Shown: piece by piece, positions 45,240 to 54,087 of the stretch
Numbering within the stretch: position 1 is the first letter of the stretch
How the letters are laid out: each line of letters begins with the position of its first letter
The notes under the pieces: generated by a model
Database searches by the model: none
Told to the model about the DNA's origin: nothing
What the model saw: the letters and a program-made list of their open reading frames with translations, nothing else
From: Idiomarina sp.
GTDB lineage: Bacteria > Pseudomonadota > Gammaproteobacteria > Enterobacterales > Alteromonadaceae
Reading direction: 5' to 3'
Assembly: GCA_020831965.1 (NCBI GenBank)
Contig: JAFIFP010000009.1
Coordinates: forward strand, 434,001-498,000
DNA length: 64,000 nt
Position numbers and translations under genes: made by a program

Positions 45240-45961
45240 ATATTTCCGATCAAGATCTCAGCGCCTTCCTCGATGGTGAACTTAAACCAGCAGACATGAC
45301 GCGTGTGCGCGATGCCATTGCCGAAGACGAAAGCCTAGCCGATCGACTCGCAGCCATTGCGATGGCTGACCAAGCGTTTCGTTCAAGTGCTGCCAACATT
45401 GACGATGCCCCGCTTTCACCGAGACTGGAAGCACTCGTCGCAAGTGCTCAGCAAGCACAAAGCTCACCGCAGGATAATCTTGTCCAGTTTAAGCCGAAAC
45501 AGCGCAGGTCTTCGTGGCAGGTCATGCAAGTGGCTCAAGCAGCAAGTTTCGCCGCTATCATGCTCATTGCAGGTTTCTCTCTGGGCAATCTGTCGGGCAC
45601 TTCCGACACTCAGTCCTGGCATGAAGTAGCACAGATTCTCGAAACTCGCGCAAGTGGCCGTGAGTACTCACTGAGCCAAGGCAGCATCCGCCCACAACTT
45701 ACATTTCAAACGCAAGAAGGTGTTCTGTGTCGGCAATTTCAACAGACCACACAGTATCAAACCGAGAACCGCATTGCCTGTCGCCAAGCAGATGAGTGGA
45801 CTCTGATGGCCAGCGTACCAACCGCACGAACTTCGGACGCAGTCTATCAAGTGGCCTCTGGCAATCAATTGTTGGATACACTGATTGATCGCATCATTGT
45901 TGGCGCCCCACTGACCCATCAGGACGAGGCGCAACTCTTGCGCCAACAATGGCAGCCATAA
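45236..45961 (+). CDS. Transmembrane anti-sigma factor
   Basis: 241 residues. N-terminal anti-sigma domain (MNISDQDLSAFLDGELKPADMTRVRDAI), one TM about 99-117 (QAASFAAIMLIAGFSLGNL), and a periplasmic domain of about 120 residues with two cysteines (VLCRQF and RIACRQA) that could form a disulfide. Coupled to the sigma by ATGA. The stop codon is within a 15-bp tandem duplication (ATGGCAGCCATAAAA at 45949-45963 and 45964-45978). Confidence 0.88.
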   Translation: MNISDQDLSAFLDGELKPADMTRVRDAIAEDESLADRLAAIAMADQAFRSSAANIDDAPLSPRLEALVASAQQAQSSPQDNLVQFKPKQRRSSWQVMQVAQAASFAAIMLIAGFSLGNLSGTSDTQSWHEVAQILETRASGREYSLSQGSIRPQLTFQTQEGVLCRQFQQTTQYQTENRIACRQADEWTLMASVPTARTSDAVYQVASGNQLLDTLIDRIIVGAPLTHQDEAQLLRQQWQP

Positions 45962-45978
45962 AAATGGCAGCCATAAAA
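45949..45978 (+). repeat. 15-bp tandem duplication at the anti-sigma stop codon
   Basis: Two exact copies of ATGGCAGCCATAAAA (45949-45963, 45964-45978), the first containing the last codons and the TAA. The second copy is non-coding. Suggests recent slippage. Confidence 0.8.
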
Positions 45979-46000
45979 AAGCCCCGCTCGAGAGCGGGGC
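45974..46000 (-). terminator. Terminator of acnB
   Basis: GCCCCGCT (45981-45988), loop CGAG, AGCGGGGC (45993-46000), with A6 before it on the plus strand that is a U-tract on the minus transcript. It can also serve the convergent anti-sigma transcript, though the plus-side T run is poor. Confidence 0.85.
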
Positions 46001-46036
46001 TTCTACTTTCATCTCAAACCTCAATCAAACAAACGC

Positions 46037-48625
46037 TTACGCCACGTTGATTGTAGGAATGATGGTGTCTTTCGCTTTCTGCTCTGCAGCACGGAAGTCC
46101 GCCATTTGGTCGAAGTTCAAGTACTTGTAGACTTCGCCAGCCATCGCATCGATGTTCTGCGCATATTCCATGTACTCAGCACGCGTCGGGATTCTGCCCA
46201 AAATCGCACCAACCGCAGACAGCTCCGCAGAAGCCAAGTATACATTCGCGCCATCACCCAAGCGGTTCGGGAAGTTACGCGTTGAAGTCGACAATACAGT
46301 CGCACCTGCTTTCACCCGTGCTTGGTTACCCATACACAGTGAACAGCCAGGCATTTCAGTACGCACACCATTGCGGCCGTAGATGTTGTAGTAACCTTCT
46401 TCCATCAACTGCGCTTCGTCCATTTTGGTCGGTGGCGCAATCCACAGTTGTGTATTCAACGGCTTGGTATTTTGCTCGAGCAATTTACCCGCTGCACGGA
46501 AGTGACCAATGTTGGTCATGCACGAACCGATGAAGACTTCGTCAACTTTGTCGCCGGCCACGTCAGACAGCGTTTTGGCATCGTCTGGGTCGTTCGGGCA
46601 ACACAAGATTGGCTCGACGATTTCATTCAAGTCGATTTCAACAACTTCCGCGTACTCCGCGTCTTTGTCAGCTTCCATCAGCTCTGGGTTTGCCAACCAC
46701 TCTTCCATCTTCTGTGCACGACGCTCAAGGGTACGCACATCGCCATAACCTTCCGCGATCATCCAACGCAACATGGTCACGTTCGAACGCAAGTACTCAG
46801 CAATCGACTCTTCAGACAGCTTGATGGTACAACCCGCAGCAGAACGCTCCGCTGACGCGTCAGACAATTCGAAGGCTTGCTCAACAGTCAGGTTGTCCAG
46901 ACCTTCAATTTCCAAGATCCGGCCAGAGAAGGCATTCTTCTTGCCGCGTTTCTCAACAGTCAGCAGACCTTGCTTAATCGCGTACAAAGGAATTGCGTGT
47001 ACTAAGTCACGTAAGGTCACACCAGGCTGCATTTTGCCTTTAAAGCGCACCAATACTGACTCGGGCATATCCAACGGCATAACACCTGTGGCGGCCGCGA
47101 AGGCTACCAGGCCAGAGCCTGCTGGGAACGAAATACCCAGCGGGAATCGGGTGTGCGAGTCACCGCCAGTACCGACCGTGTCAGGCATTAGCATACGGTT
47201 CAACCAGCTATGGATAATACCGTCGCCCGGGCGCAAAGAAACGCCACCACGGTTCATAATGAAGTCAGGCAGGGTATGCTGGGTGTCGATATCGACAGGC
47301 TTCGGATAAGCAGCCGTGTGACAGAACGACTGCATCACGAGATCCGCATTAAAGCCCAAACAGGCCAAGTCTTTCAGTTCATCACGGGTCATTGGGCCAG
47401 TCGTGTCTTGTGACCCGACAGTCGTCATACGCGGCTCACAGTATGTACCCGGACGGACACCGTCGACACCACAAGCTTTACCCACCATTTTCTGAGCAAG
47501 CGTAAAACCTTTACCGCTATCAGAAGGCTGCACTGGCGAACGGAATAAATCAGAATGCCCTAAGCCTAATGATTCACGCGCTTTAGTGGTTAAGCCACGG
47601 CCGATAATCAAGTTAATCCGGCCACCCGCACGCACTTCATCAATGATCACGTCAGACGCATACTGATACTCAGCAATAACTTCGCCCGCTTCATTCTCAA
47701 TCTTACCCGCCAACGGATAAATATGAATCACGTCGCCCATGTTCATCTTGTCGACGTCAGCTTCAAAGACCAAGGTTCCAGTGTCTTTCATGGTGTTAAA
47801 GAAGATTGGCGCAACTTTACCGCCAATACAGATCCCGCCAGAACGTTTGTTCGGGGTACCTGGCATATCGTCACCAATAAACCACAAGACCGAGTTAGTC
47901 GCAGATTTACGTGAAGAGCCGGTACCAACAACATCACCCACGAACGCAACTGGATTGCCTTTTTCTTTCAATTCAGCAATTTGCTCTGCCGCATTGGTGA
48001 TGCCTTCACGGGGCATTTTGTACATGGCCTTCGCGTGCAAAGGAATATCAGGACGTGACCACGCGTCTGGTGCAGGCGACAAGTCATCCGTATTCGTTTC
48101 GCCCGTGACTTTAAAGACAGTGGCAATGATTTTTTCTGGCATTTCCGGACGGCTTGTAAACCACTCCGCATTCGCCCACGACTCCACCACAGCTTTTGCC
48201 ACGGCGTTGCCTTTCTTCATGCGCTCTTCCACGTCGTGGAACGCATCGAACATAAGAATAGTGTGCTTGAGTTCTTCACCCGCAGCTTCTGCTAATTCAG
48301 CATCATCCAACAGCGAGACCAAGGTTTCGATGTTGTATCCGCCATGCATGTTACCCAGCATTTTCACAGCAAGTTTCTTATCAATCACAGGCGAGCTCAC
48401 TTCACCCTTCGTGATTGCAGCAAGAAAACCGGCTTTTACATAGGCAGCTTCGTCCACACCCGGTGGTACGCGCTCGCTAATCAAATCAAGAAGAAAAGCC
48501 TCTTCCCCTGCTGGTGGGTTCTTCAATAACTCAACCAGTTCTGAGACTTGCTCTGGGTTCAATGGCTTCGGTGGAATTCCTTCGGCGGCCCGCTCGGCCA
48601 CATGTGCGCGATACTGTTCTAACAC
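46037..48625 (-). CDS. acnB: Bifunctional aconitate hydratase B / 2-methylisocitrate dehydratase
   Basis: 862 residues. N-terminal HEAT-like domain ([22 protein letters not shown]), the AcnB-type [16 protein letters not shown] swivel segment, and Fe-S ligands in [17 protein letters not shown] and [15 protein letters not shown]-cycle enzyme with a 4Fe-4S cluster. Intact. A plausible sigma-70 promoter lies upstream. Confidence 0.97.
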   Translation of the reverse strand: MLEQYRAHVAERAAEGIPPKPLNPEQVSELVELLKNPPAGEEAFLLDLISERVPPGVDEAAYVKAGFLAAITKGEVSSPVIDKKLAVKMLGNMHGGYNIETLVSLLDDAELAEAAGEELKHTILMFDAFHDVEERMKKGNAVAKAVVESWANAEWFTSRPEMPEKIIATVFKVTGETNTDDLSPAPDAWSRPDIPLHAKAMYKMPREGITNAAEQIAELKEKGNPVAFVGDVVGTGSSRKSATNSVLWFIGDDMPGTPNKRSGGICIGGKVAPIFFNTMKDTGTLVFEADVDKMNMGDVIHIYPLAGKIENEAGEVIAEYQYASDVIIDEVRAGGRINLIIGRGLTTKARESLGLGHSDLFRSPVQPSDSGKGFTLAQKMVGKACGVDGVRPGTYCEPRMTTVGSQDTTGPMTRDELKDLACLGFNADLVMQSFCHTAAYPKPVDIDTQHTLPDFIMNRGGVSLRPGDGIIHSWLNRMLMPDTVGTGGDSHTRFPLGISFPAGSGLVAFAAATGVMPLDMPESVLVRFKGKMQPGVTLRDLVHAIPLYAIKQGLLTVEKRGKKNAFSGRILEIEGLDNLTVEQAFELSDASAERSAAGCTIKLSEESIAEYLRSNVTMLRWMIAEGYGDVRTLERRAQKMEEWLANPELMEADKDAEYAEVVEIDLNEIVEPILCCPNDPDDAKTLSDVAGDKVDEVFIGSCMTNIGHFRAAGKLLEQNTKPLNTQLWIAPPTKMDEAQLMEEGYYNIYGRNGVRTEMPGCSLCMGNQARVKAGATVLSTSTRNFPNRLGDGANVYLASAELSAVGAILGRIPTRAEYMEYAQNIDAMAGEVYKYLNFDQMADFRAAEQKAKDTIIPTINVA

Positions 48626-48701
48626 AAATGATTCCTCTTGGTTACGGCCCCATGCAGTGCTCTGCTTGGCAGGGGCAATAGGGTATTGGAAAAACGGGCG
48701 A

Positions 48702-48730
48702 ATTATACGTGATTTTGGAGGGAAATTGAA
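48702..48730 (-). promoter_or_regulatory. Candidate acnB promoter
   Basis: On the minus strand TTCAAT (48730-48725), 17-bp spacer, TATAAT (48707-48702). The -10 is perfect, the -35 weak. About 80 bp before the acnB start. Confidence 0.45.
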
Positions 48731-48833
48731 TTGAGACAGACCATCGCAATAACATCACCACTATTCATGGCGCTTATACCTATATACAGATTCATAGCCT
48801 GAACACTCAGACCCGAATCCAACATCGTGGAAC

Positions 48834-48896
48834 GGCATGCCGTGCATGCCCTGCGCAAATTCTACAAACATCGCGGTAGGCGATGCACCGCATCGC
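48834..48896. repeat. Tandem pair of short hairpins between acnB and the GDPD gene
   Basis: Two 7-bp perfect stems with 3-nt loops: GGCATGC-CGT-GCATGCC (48834-48850) and GCGATGC-ACC-GCATCGC (48880-48896), 29 bp apart. They lie just after the GDPD stop (48915, minus strand) and resemble a REP/BIME pair. No U-tract. The remaining 48626-48833 has only the acnB leader. Confidence 0.5.
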
Positions 48897-48914
48897 GCAC
48901 AGCCAAACCCCGAA

Positions 48915-50720
48915 TCACCACAACCAGTGACGCATCCTCAACAGCAAGCGTTCCGTTGGTGTTAATGCCTGACGCTCCGCTAGAACCTCACTCAGCACTG
49001 CAGGGACGTCTGTGATAATGCCATCAACCCCCATATCCAGATAACGATGCATCGCACGGGCATCGTTCACTGTCCAAACATGTAGGTCATAATCGTTGCG
49101 ATGGGCACGTCGCAATTCGCCTGGCGTTAAAGTCGCAGCCCGTAACGCCAAATAATCATAGCGATGCAAATCCGTGCGTCCAATGGAGGTATGCACCAAC
49201 AAGCTGGTTCGCACATTGGGCTCGAGGTCACGAACTTCATCTAACACCGAAGGAGATAATGCCGCAATCACAGTGGGTTCAATAAAATCCAAACGCTGCA
49301 GCTCTCGGATTGTGTCCGCCACCAAGGTGGGCATAGTCGCCGCAGTTTTAATCTCGAGATACAAGTTCGCACGCCCGCGAATCAACTCCACGGCCTCTGC
49401 CAAGGTCGGAACACGTTCACCGGCAAACTCAGGAGCAAACCAACTACCTGCGTCCAGCGCACGTAATTCGTCAAATGTAATGCTCCATATAGCTCGGTGC
49501 TCTCCGGCTACGCGCAATAGGTCTCGGTCATGCAGCAATACCAGCGCACCGTCTGCTGTTTGTTGCACATCGAGTTCAATATAATCGGCGCCCTGCTGAA
49601 TCGCTGCTTCGATGGCTGCTAGGCTGTTCTCTGGCGCGTCCCAAGACGCCCCGCGATGAGCAATATTGAGCGCTTCATCACGACTGTCAAAACTCTGTGC
49701 TACATAAGTCAGCTGCGCAATCGCAAACACCACGAGCAGCGCCTCAAAAGTCCACGCAAAAGCCGCCGTATGTCGAGGCTCAAGCTCTTTGAAACATTGT
49801 GGTTCGCGGCCTATACAACGCTGATAAAGCTTCAATAGCAAAAGACTGTTAGATGTCACCGCAATAAATGACAAGGTAATCACCAACACCAGATAGGTTA
49901 AAATTAGGATCGCCATAGTCGCGACTTGCAAAGCCGCGGGCCCTGGCAAGCCATACCAAACAGCCGCCCCAAGCGCGTCGAAAAGCCAATGAAAGAGGAT
50001 GGGCAATACCGAAACTGTCAAGGCTACGAAGACAATCACTCGCCCTAAGGAAATGTCGGATTGTTTCACCAGCTGCCAGCTACGTTTAAGCGCCGCGTGC
50101 GGCCGCAGCCCTTCCACTAACATAACCGGAAGCGCCAGGGACCAGGCCACATACAAGCTGCCATTCAGCAGGAGTACCACCCCAGCTAACACCGCGACAA
50201 TCGCAACAAAGTAATAAAACTCTAGCGGATAGGCGTTAATCACAAAGTAGATATCGTATCCGCCAAGTAACCACTGAAAACTAAAGGCGAGAATCGCCAA
50301 CACCGGCGCCAGCAACAGGATATGACAAGCCACTTGAACTGCCGCGAGCTTAAATAAGAGTGGGAACCGACGAAGCACGCTCCACAGTGCATTATTCGCG
50401 GTATGGAATTCATCATCTTCTTTGCGCGCAGCAATAAGAATATTGCCAGCGGCTTGGAAAAATACCACAAAAGCAAACAGCGAAGCGGACACGAGAAGCC
50501 AAAGCACACCTAAGGGAGACAAGATAAAACTTACAAGATCGTCGTTACCGATCATCGGCACGCCACTCAAGCGCACCAGGCCAGCCAATAGCCAACCCAC
50601 CAAAGGGCTTAGCGCGAATAATGCCAGTAACGAGAAGTACAGGTGATACGCCACTAAGGGGCGTTTATGATAAGCAACGGCGCGCCAGACCTGACTCACC
50701 ATTTCACGTGTTCGTAGCAT
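48915..50720 (-). CDS. Membrane-anchored glycerophosphodiester phosphodiesterase
   Basis: 601 residues. N-terminal membrane domain of seven or eight hydrophobic helices to about 345, then a GDPD TIM barrel: LNIAHRGASWDAPENSLAAIEAA, ADYIELDVQQTADGALVLLHDRDLLR and DLHVWTVNDARAMHRYLDMGVDGIITD. Hydrolyses glycerophosphodiesters to glycerol-3-phosphate and an alcohol. The GDPD-with-membrane domain architecture is known in several phyla. Last gene of the operon that starts with the DUF1538 gene. Confidence 0.92.
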   Translation of the reverse strand: MLRTREMVSQVWRAVAYHKRPLVAYHLYFSLLALFALSPLVGWLLAGLVRLSGVPMIGNDDLVSFILSPLGVLWLLVSASLFAFVVFFQAAGNILIAARKEDDEFHTANNALWSVLRRFPLLFKLAAVQVACHILLLAPVLAILAFSFQWLLGGYDIYFVINAYPLEFYYFVAIVAVLAGVVLLLNGSLYVAWSLALPVMLVEGLRPHAALKRSWQLVKQSDISLGRVIVFVALTVSVLPILFHWLFDALGAAVWYGLPGPAALQVATMAILILTYLVLVITLSFIAVTSNSLLLLKLYQRCIGREPQCFKELEPRHTAAFAWTFEALLVVFAIAQLTYVAQSFDSRDEALNIAHRGASWDAPENSLAAIEAAIQQGADYIELDVQQTADGALVLLHDRDLLRVAGEHRAIWSITFDELRALDAGSWFAPEFAGERVPTLAEAVELIRGRANLYLEIKTAATMPTLVADTIRELQRLDFIEPTVIAALSPSVLDEVRDLEPNVRTSLLVHTSIGRTDLHRYDYLALRAATLTPGELRRAHRNDYDLHVWTVNDARAMHRYLDMGVDGIITDVPAVLSEVLAERQALTPTERLLLRMRHWLW

Positions 50721-50765
50721 GGTGCCAATGCTCCTATTGACCGGATATAAGCCTTTACTGAGCAG

Positions 50766-51311
50766 TTATTCGCTGCTGCGTAGTAACTGTTCTAGCACAA
50801 AGGTTTCGCGATAGATCGATTGCCCCATAGTCGCCGGCTTACGATCCAACACGCGTTGGTTGTGGGTCAGCGCTTCTTCGAGCCCCACCCAACAGACTCG
50901 CATGCCATTGGCATCCTCATAATGCTCGAGTTGTTGCTGTCCGAGCTCTTCAGCGATATCACAGTGATACCACGCCGAGGTTTGGAACATCAGTTCGTAC
51001 CCTTGCTTCCAAGTCGGTACATACTCTGTGACTTTACCAAAAGGCGACAATACCTGAATAGCTTGCGCGCCAGTTTCCTCGGTGAGTTCACGCACCAAAG
51101 CCACCTCGGGCGCTTCCCCCGGGTCCACACCACCGCCCGGAAAGCTAAAGTCGTCGTAACGCTCGGTATAAAGCAAGAGCAGTTTGTCTTCACGACGCAC
51201 AATGCCACGCGCACCCATGCGTTCAAGAACCTTGGTGAAGGAATGATTGCCAGGTTGCTGTAACTTCGGGTCGGAGAGCGTTGGAAATACTAAATGGCCT
51301 AAATGCTTCAT
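50766..51311 (-). CDS. Nudix hydrolase
   Basis: 181 residues. Nudix box GGGVDPGEAPEVALVRELTEETGA near residues 59-82, with full G-x5-E-x7-REUXEEXGU. Substrate not determinable. Start overlaps the preceding hydrolase gene stop by 4 bp. Confidence 0.9.
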   Translation of the reverse strand: MKHLGHLVFPTLSDPKLQQPGNHSFTKVLERMGARGIVRREDKLLLLYTERYDDFSFPGGGVDPGEAPEVALVRELTEETGAQAIQVLSPFGKVTEYVPTWKQGYELMFQTSAWYHCDIAEELGQQQLEHYEDANGMRVCWVGLEEALTHNQRVLDRKPATMGQSIYRETFVLEQLLRSSE

Positions 51312-51802
51312 GAGGCAGCCAATACCTCGCGTACTGCCTGAACAATCGCGTCTTGAGACGCCGATTCAGCCAAACGATGACCATCTTCCACAGTCATCAG
51401 AGGTAAGTCAAAGCGACGACAGAACGCGGCAACGCGCTCATGCGGCACGACATCGTCTGCCTGCCCTTGAATCACTCGCACATACTGAGCATCGGGCATC
51501 CGCGCGATGCGATCGCCTTCTTCGGTGTGAACCGCCGGTGCTAATAACACCAAGCCTTTAAAGCGTTCGGGATAAGCAGAATAGAGCCGCGCGGCAACAA
51601 GCCCGCCAAAAGACGAACCAATGACCACCAGATTCTGTGTGCCACGTGTATTGGCCTCTGCGTGCAGTAATCGTGTTTCGAGATCCATGCCTTGAAAGTC
51701 AGGTGACCGCAGCTGGGCATACTCTGCTTTTAAAAGCTGATACTTTTGGCCGTGAGGCCCGCTTTCTAAGCCATGAAAGAAATACAACACAGGGTTACCC
51801 AA
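51308..51802 (-). CDS. YqiA-like alpha/beta-fold esterase
   Basis: 164 residues; small alpha/beta hydrolase with VLYFFHGLESGPHGQKYQ, nucleophile elbow VVIGSSFGGLVAARLY, acid in QGQADDVVPHERV and histidine in VEDGHRLAE. Resembles YqiA/YcfP-type esterases. Cytoplasmic. Overlaps the CBS gene by 8 bp and the Nudix gene by 4 bp. Confidence 0.82.
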   Translation of the reverse strand: MGNPVLYFFHGLESGPHGQKYQLLKAEYAQLRSPDFQGMDLETRLLHAEANTRGTQNLVVIGSSFGGLVAARLYSAYPERFKGLVLLAPAVHTEEGDRIARMPDAQYVRVIQGQADDVVPHERVAAFCRRFDLPLMTVEDGHRLAESASQDAIVQAVREVLAAS

Positions 51803-52184
51803 CGTCCTTCATTAACTCATCCACGATGTCGTTCATGGTAATAAAGCCAACAAGGTTGTTGTCATTCAACACCAATAAGCGTTTCACGTGATGATTCACC
51901 ATAATGTTTGCCACATGGCGCACGGCAAGACCTTCGCCGACGCCCAAGGCTGGCTTGATGCAAACATCGAAGACGTTCAGCAGGTCAATGTCACCGTCTT
52001 CCGCAATCACCGTCTTGAGAATATTGGTGTAAGTAATCAGGCCGTAGGCGTCGTGCTCGCTCTGCTTTTCTACCACGAGTGACTTCACACCCTTGTCGCG
52101 CATCACGGACAACGCTTCTCGTAGTTTCGCGAAAGGTGAAATACAGACCACGTCTGCTTTCATCACGTCTTTTGCCAATTTCAT
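51795..52184 (-). CDS. CBS-domain protein
   Basis: 129 residues made of two CBS motifs: KLAKDVMKADVVCISPFAKLREALSVMRDKGVKSLVV and GEGLAVRHVANIMVNHHVKRLLVLNDNNLVGFITMNDIVDEL. CBS pairs bind adenine nucleotides; this one may sense energy state. It lies 10 bp from the P-II-like gene. Confidence 0.92.
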   Translation of the reverse strand: MKLAKDVMKADVVCISPFAKLREALSVMRDKGVKSLVVEKQSEHDAYGLITYTNILKTVIAEDGDIDLLNVFDVCIKPALGVGEGLAVRHVANIMVNHHVKRLLVLNDNNLVGFITMNDIVDELMKDVG

Positions 52185-52194
52185 GGCGAACTCC

Positions 52195-52545
52195 TTATAG
52201 TGAGTCTTTTAAATGCTGTTCAAATTTCTCTAACTGCGACATATCAATGCCGCCCAGATGTTCGAGTCCGAACGTGAAAACCAACCCTTTCGAGTCGTTG
52301 CCGTCCGGGTTTAGAATTTCTTGAATCGCCTTGAGCACTTGTAATGACAGCCCCTTTTCCAGCACCATCATCAGCACATTCTGACAACCGTCATAGGACA
52401 AACCAAAGAACGACTTTTTTGCCTCATTGGCAATACCGCGCCCAGAGAGCACGGTAATTCCACCCGCACCACACTCCCGCGCGGCATCGATGGAAGCTTG
52501 CTCAAGCTCCTCAGGAACTATGGCAACCAAAACGGAAAACTTCAT
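52195..52545 (-). CDS. P-II-like regulatory protein
   Basis: 116 residues, ferredoxin-like P-II fold by pattern (MKFSVLVAIVPEELEQASIDAARECGAGGITVLSGRGI...FFGLSYDGCQNVLMMVLEKGLSLQVLKAI...KGLVFTFGLEHLGGI). The classical GlnB T-loop uridylylation tyrosine is not evident. Overlaps the DUF1538 gene by 4 bp, so probably regulates the transporter directly. Confidence 0.85.
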   Translation of the reverse strand: MKFSVLVAIVPEELEQASIDAARECGAGGITVLSGRGIANEAKKSFFGLSYDGCQNVLMMVLEKGLSLQVLKAIQEILNPDGNDSKGLVFTFGLEHLGGIDMSQLEKFEQHLKDSL

Positions 52546-54029
52546 GCGAATGACCTCTCTCTCATGCGTTTGATCATCTCAATTAAAATGGCGTAGGACA
52601 ACACAGTGACAATGGGGAAAATTGATGCAAAGGCGATCAAGCCGAAGCCATCAATCATGACATTTCGTCCCTCAATTTGTGTTGCTAAACCAATACCCAA
52701 TGCAGTGACGAGGGGAACTGTGACTTCCGATGTAGTGACGCCCCCTAAATCATACGCCAAAGCGACAATATATTTCGGTGCGAGGAAGGTGAGGAAAATC
52801 ACCACGGCATAACCACCCATCACATAATAATGCATGGAATCACCCACAATGATGCGGTGTACGCCGATGGTGATGCCAATGGCCACGCCGAAGGCAACCA
52901 GTAAACGAATCACACTGCCATTTAACTGGCCTTGCGCAGCCTCTTCCGCTTGTTTGCCCACGGCAATTAATGCTGGCTCAGCCATAGTCGTCGCGAAACC
53001 AATACAGAATGCAAACAGATAAACATAGACAAAAGTGTCCATGCCAATCAGCTGCTCGGCCATGCTCGTTCCAATGGGGAATAAACCCATTTTTAAGCCC
53101 ACGACAAAGGCATAAAGCCCTAAAATTACCAGCAAAAACCCAAAGGCCACTTTGCGTGGATTGCTGAGCGGTCGTTTGAGAATGAGGTATTGGAAGAACA
53201 GCACCGTCAGAATAATCGGCAACACATCGCGGAACATAGTGAACAGTTCCAAGACCATCGTCAGCCAACCACTGGGTAGCGCTTCGTCGCCACTGGCAAG
53301 AGCAATATCACTCGGGTCCGCAGGGTTGGCAAACACCACAATACCGTAAAGCTGGACGCTGATCATCGGCACCATGACAGCTAACGCCACGAGGCCAAAG
53401 CCATCCATCAGTGGGCTGCGGCCACGAATCGATGCCGCAAGTCCAATACCCAATGCAGCAATCAACGGGACGGTGACAATGTTGGTGGTCACTCCCCCTG
53501 AGTCATAGGCTAAACCAACAATTTCTTCTGGTGCAAAATAGGTCACCAGCACCACCAAAATATAGCCGACAATCATGAACCACTTCAGCGCGTAGCCCAT
53601 GATGGTGCGGAATACCCCAAGGGCAACCACGAAGCCGACCGAAGTTGCAACGAGCAAGCGCAAGGTCAAGGCCTCAATCTGGCCTTCACTGATCGCTTCA
53701 GCCTGTTCGGCAACGGCAATAAGTGCCGGCTCTGCCACAACAGCTGAGAAACCGATGGCAAAACCAAAAGTAACCAAGATGGGAATGGAACCACGCTTAG
53801 CAAACTGATTCGAGAGGCTCTTGCCAACCGGGAAAATACTTAAATCGAGACCTTGCAAGAAAAGCGCAACACCAATAGCAACAATACCCAAACCGACGAT
53901 CATCGCCACACTGTCATCGGGTATTTGTTGTAAGAGTCCTAGCTGGAATACCAACACCACCACAACAATCGGCATGAGATTGCGTAGTGCATGCATAAGT
54001 TGACTGGCGAACTCGCGAAAAAATGCCAC
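52542..54029 (-). CDS. DUF1538 membrane transporter (duplicated)
   Basis: 495 residues with about 12-14 hydrophobic helices in two homologous halves (roughly 1-247 and 260-495). Each half has FxIGFxxxVAEPALIAVxxQAE and GGVTTxxVTVPLIxALGIGLAxxIxGRxxxxDGFGLxAxA. DUF1538 members are uncharacterised and occur next to P-II and CBS genes. First gene of a six-gene minus-strand operon. Confidence 0.88.
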   Translation of the reverse strand: MAFFREFASQLMHALRNLMPIVVVVLVFQLGLLQQIPDDSVAMIVGLGIVAIGVALFLQGLDLSIFPVGKSLSNQFAKRGSIPILVTFGFAIGFSAVVAEPALIAVAEQAEAISEGQIEALTLRLLVATSVGFVVALGVFRTIMGYALKWFMIVGYILVVLVTYFAPEEIVGLAYDSGGVTTNIVTVPLIAALGIGLAASIRGRSPLMDGFGLVALAVMVPMISVQLYGIVVFANPADPSDIALASGDEALPSGWLTMVLELFTMFRDVLPIILTVLFFQYLILKRPLSNPRKVAFGFLLVILGLYAFVVGLKMGLFPIGTSMAEQLIGMDTFVYVYLFAFCIGFATTMAEPALIAVGKQAEEAAQGQLNGSVIRLLVAFGVAIGITIGVHRIIVGDSMHYYVMGGYAVVIFLTFLAPKYIVALAYDLGGVTTSEVTVPLVTALGIGLATQIEGRNVMIDGFGLIAFASIFPIVTVLSYAILIEMIKRMRERSFA

Positions 54030-54087
54030 CTGAAATCCGTTTACCTTTGGGGAATTGTGAAGAACTTATGTTAAGCCGTTCGGAGTT

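Noticed and set aside
47739-48443. 234-residue open frame on the plus strand
   Set aside because: Antisense to acnB, whose motifs are unambiguous in the other frame; low-complexity Ser/Pro shadow.
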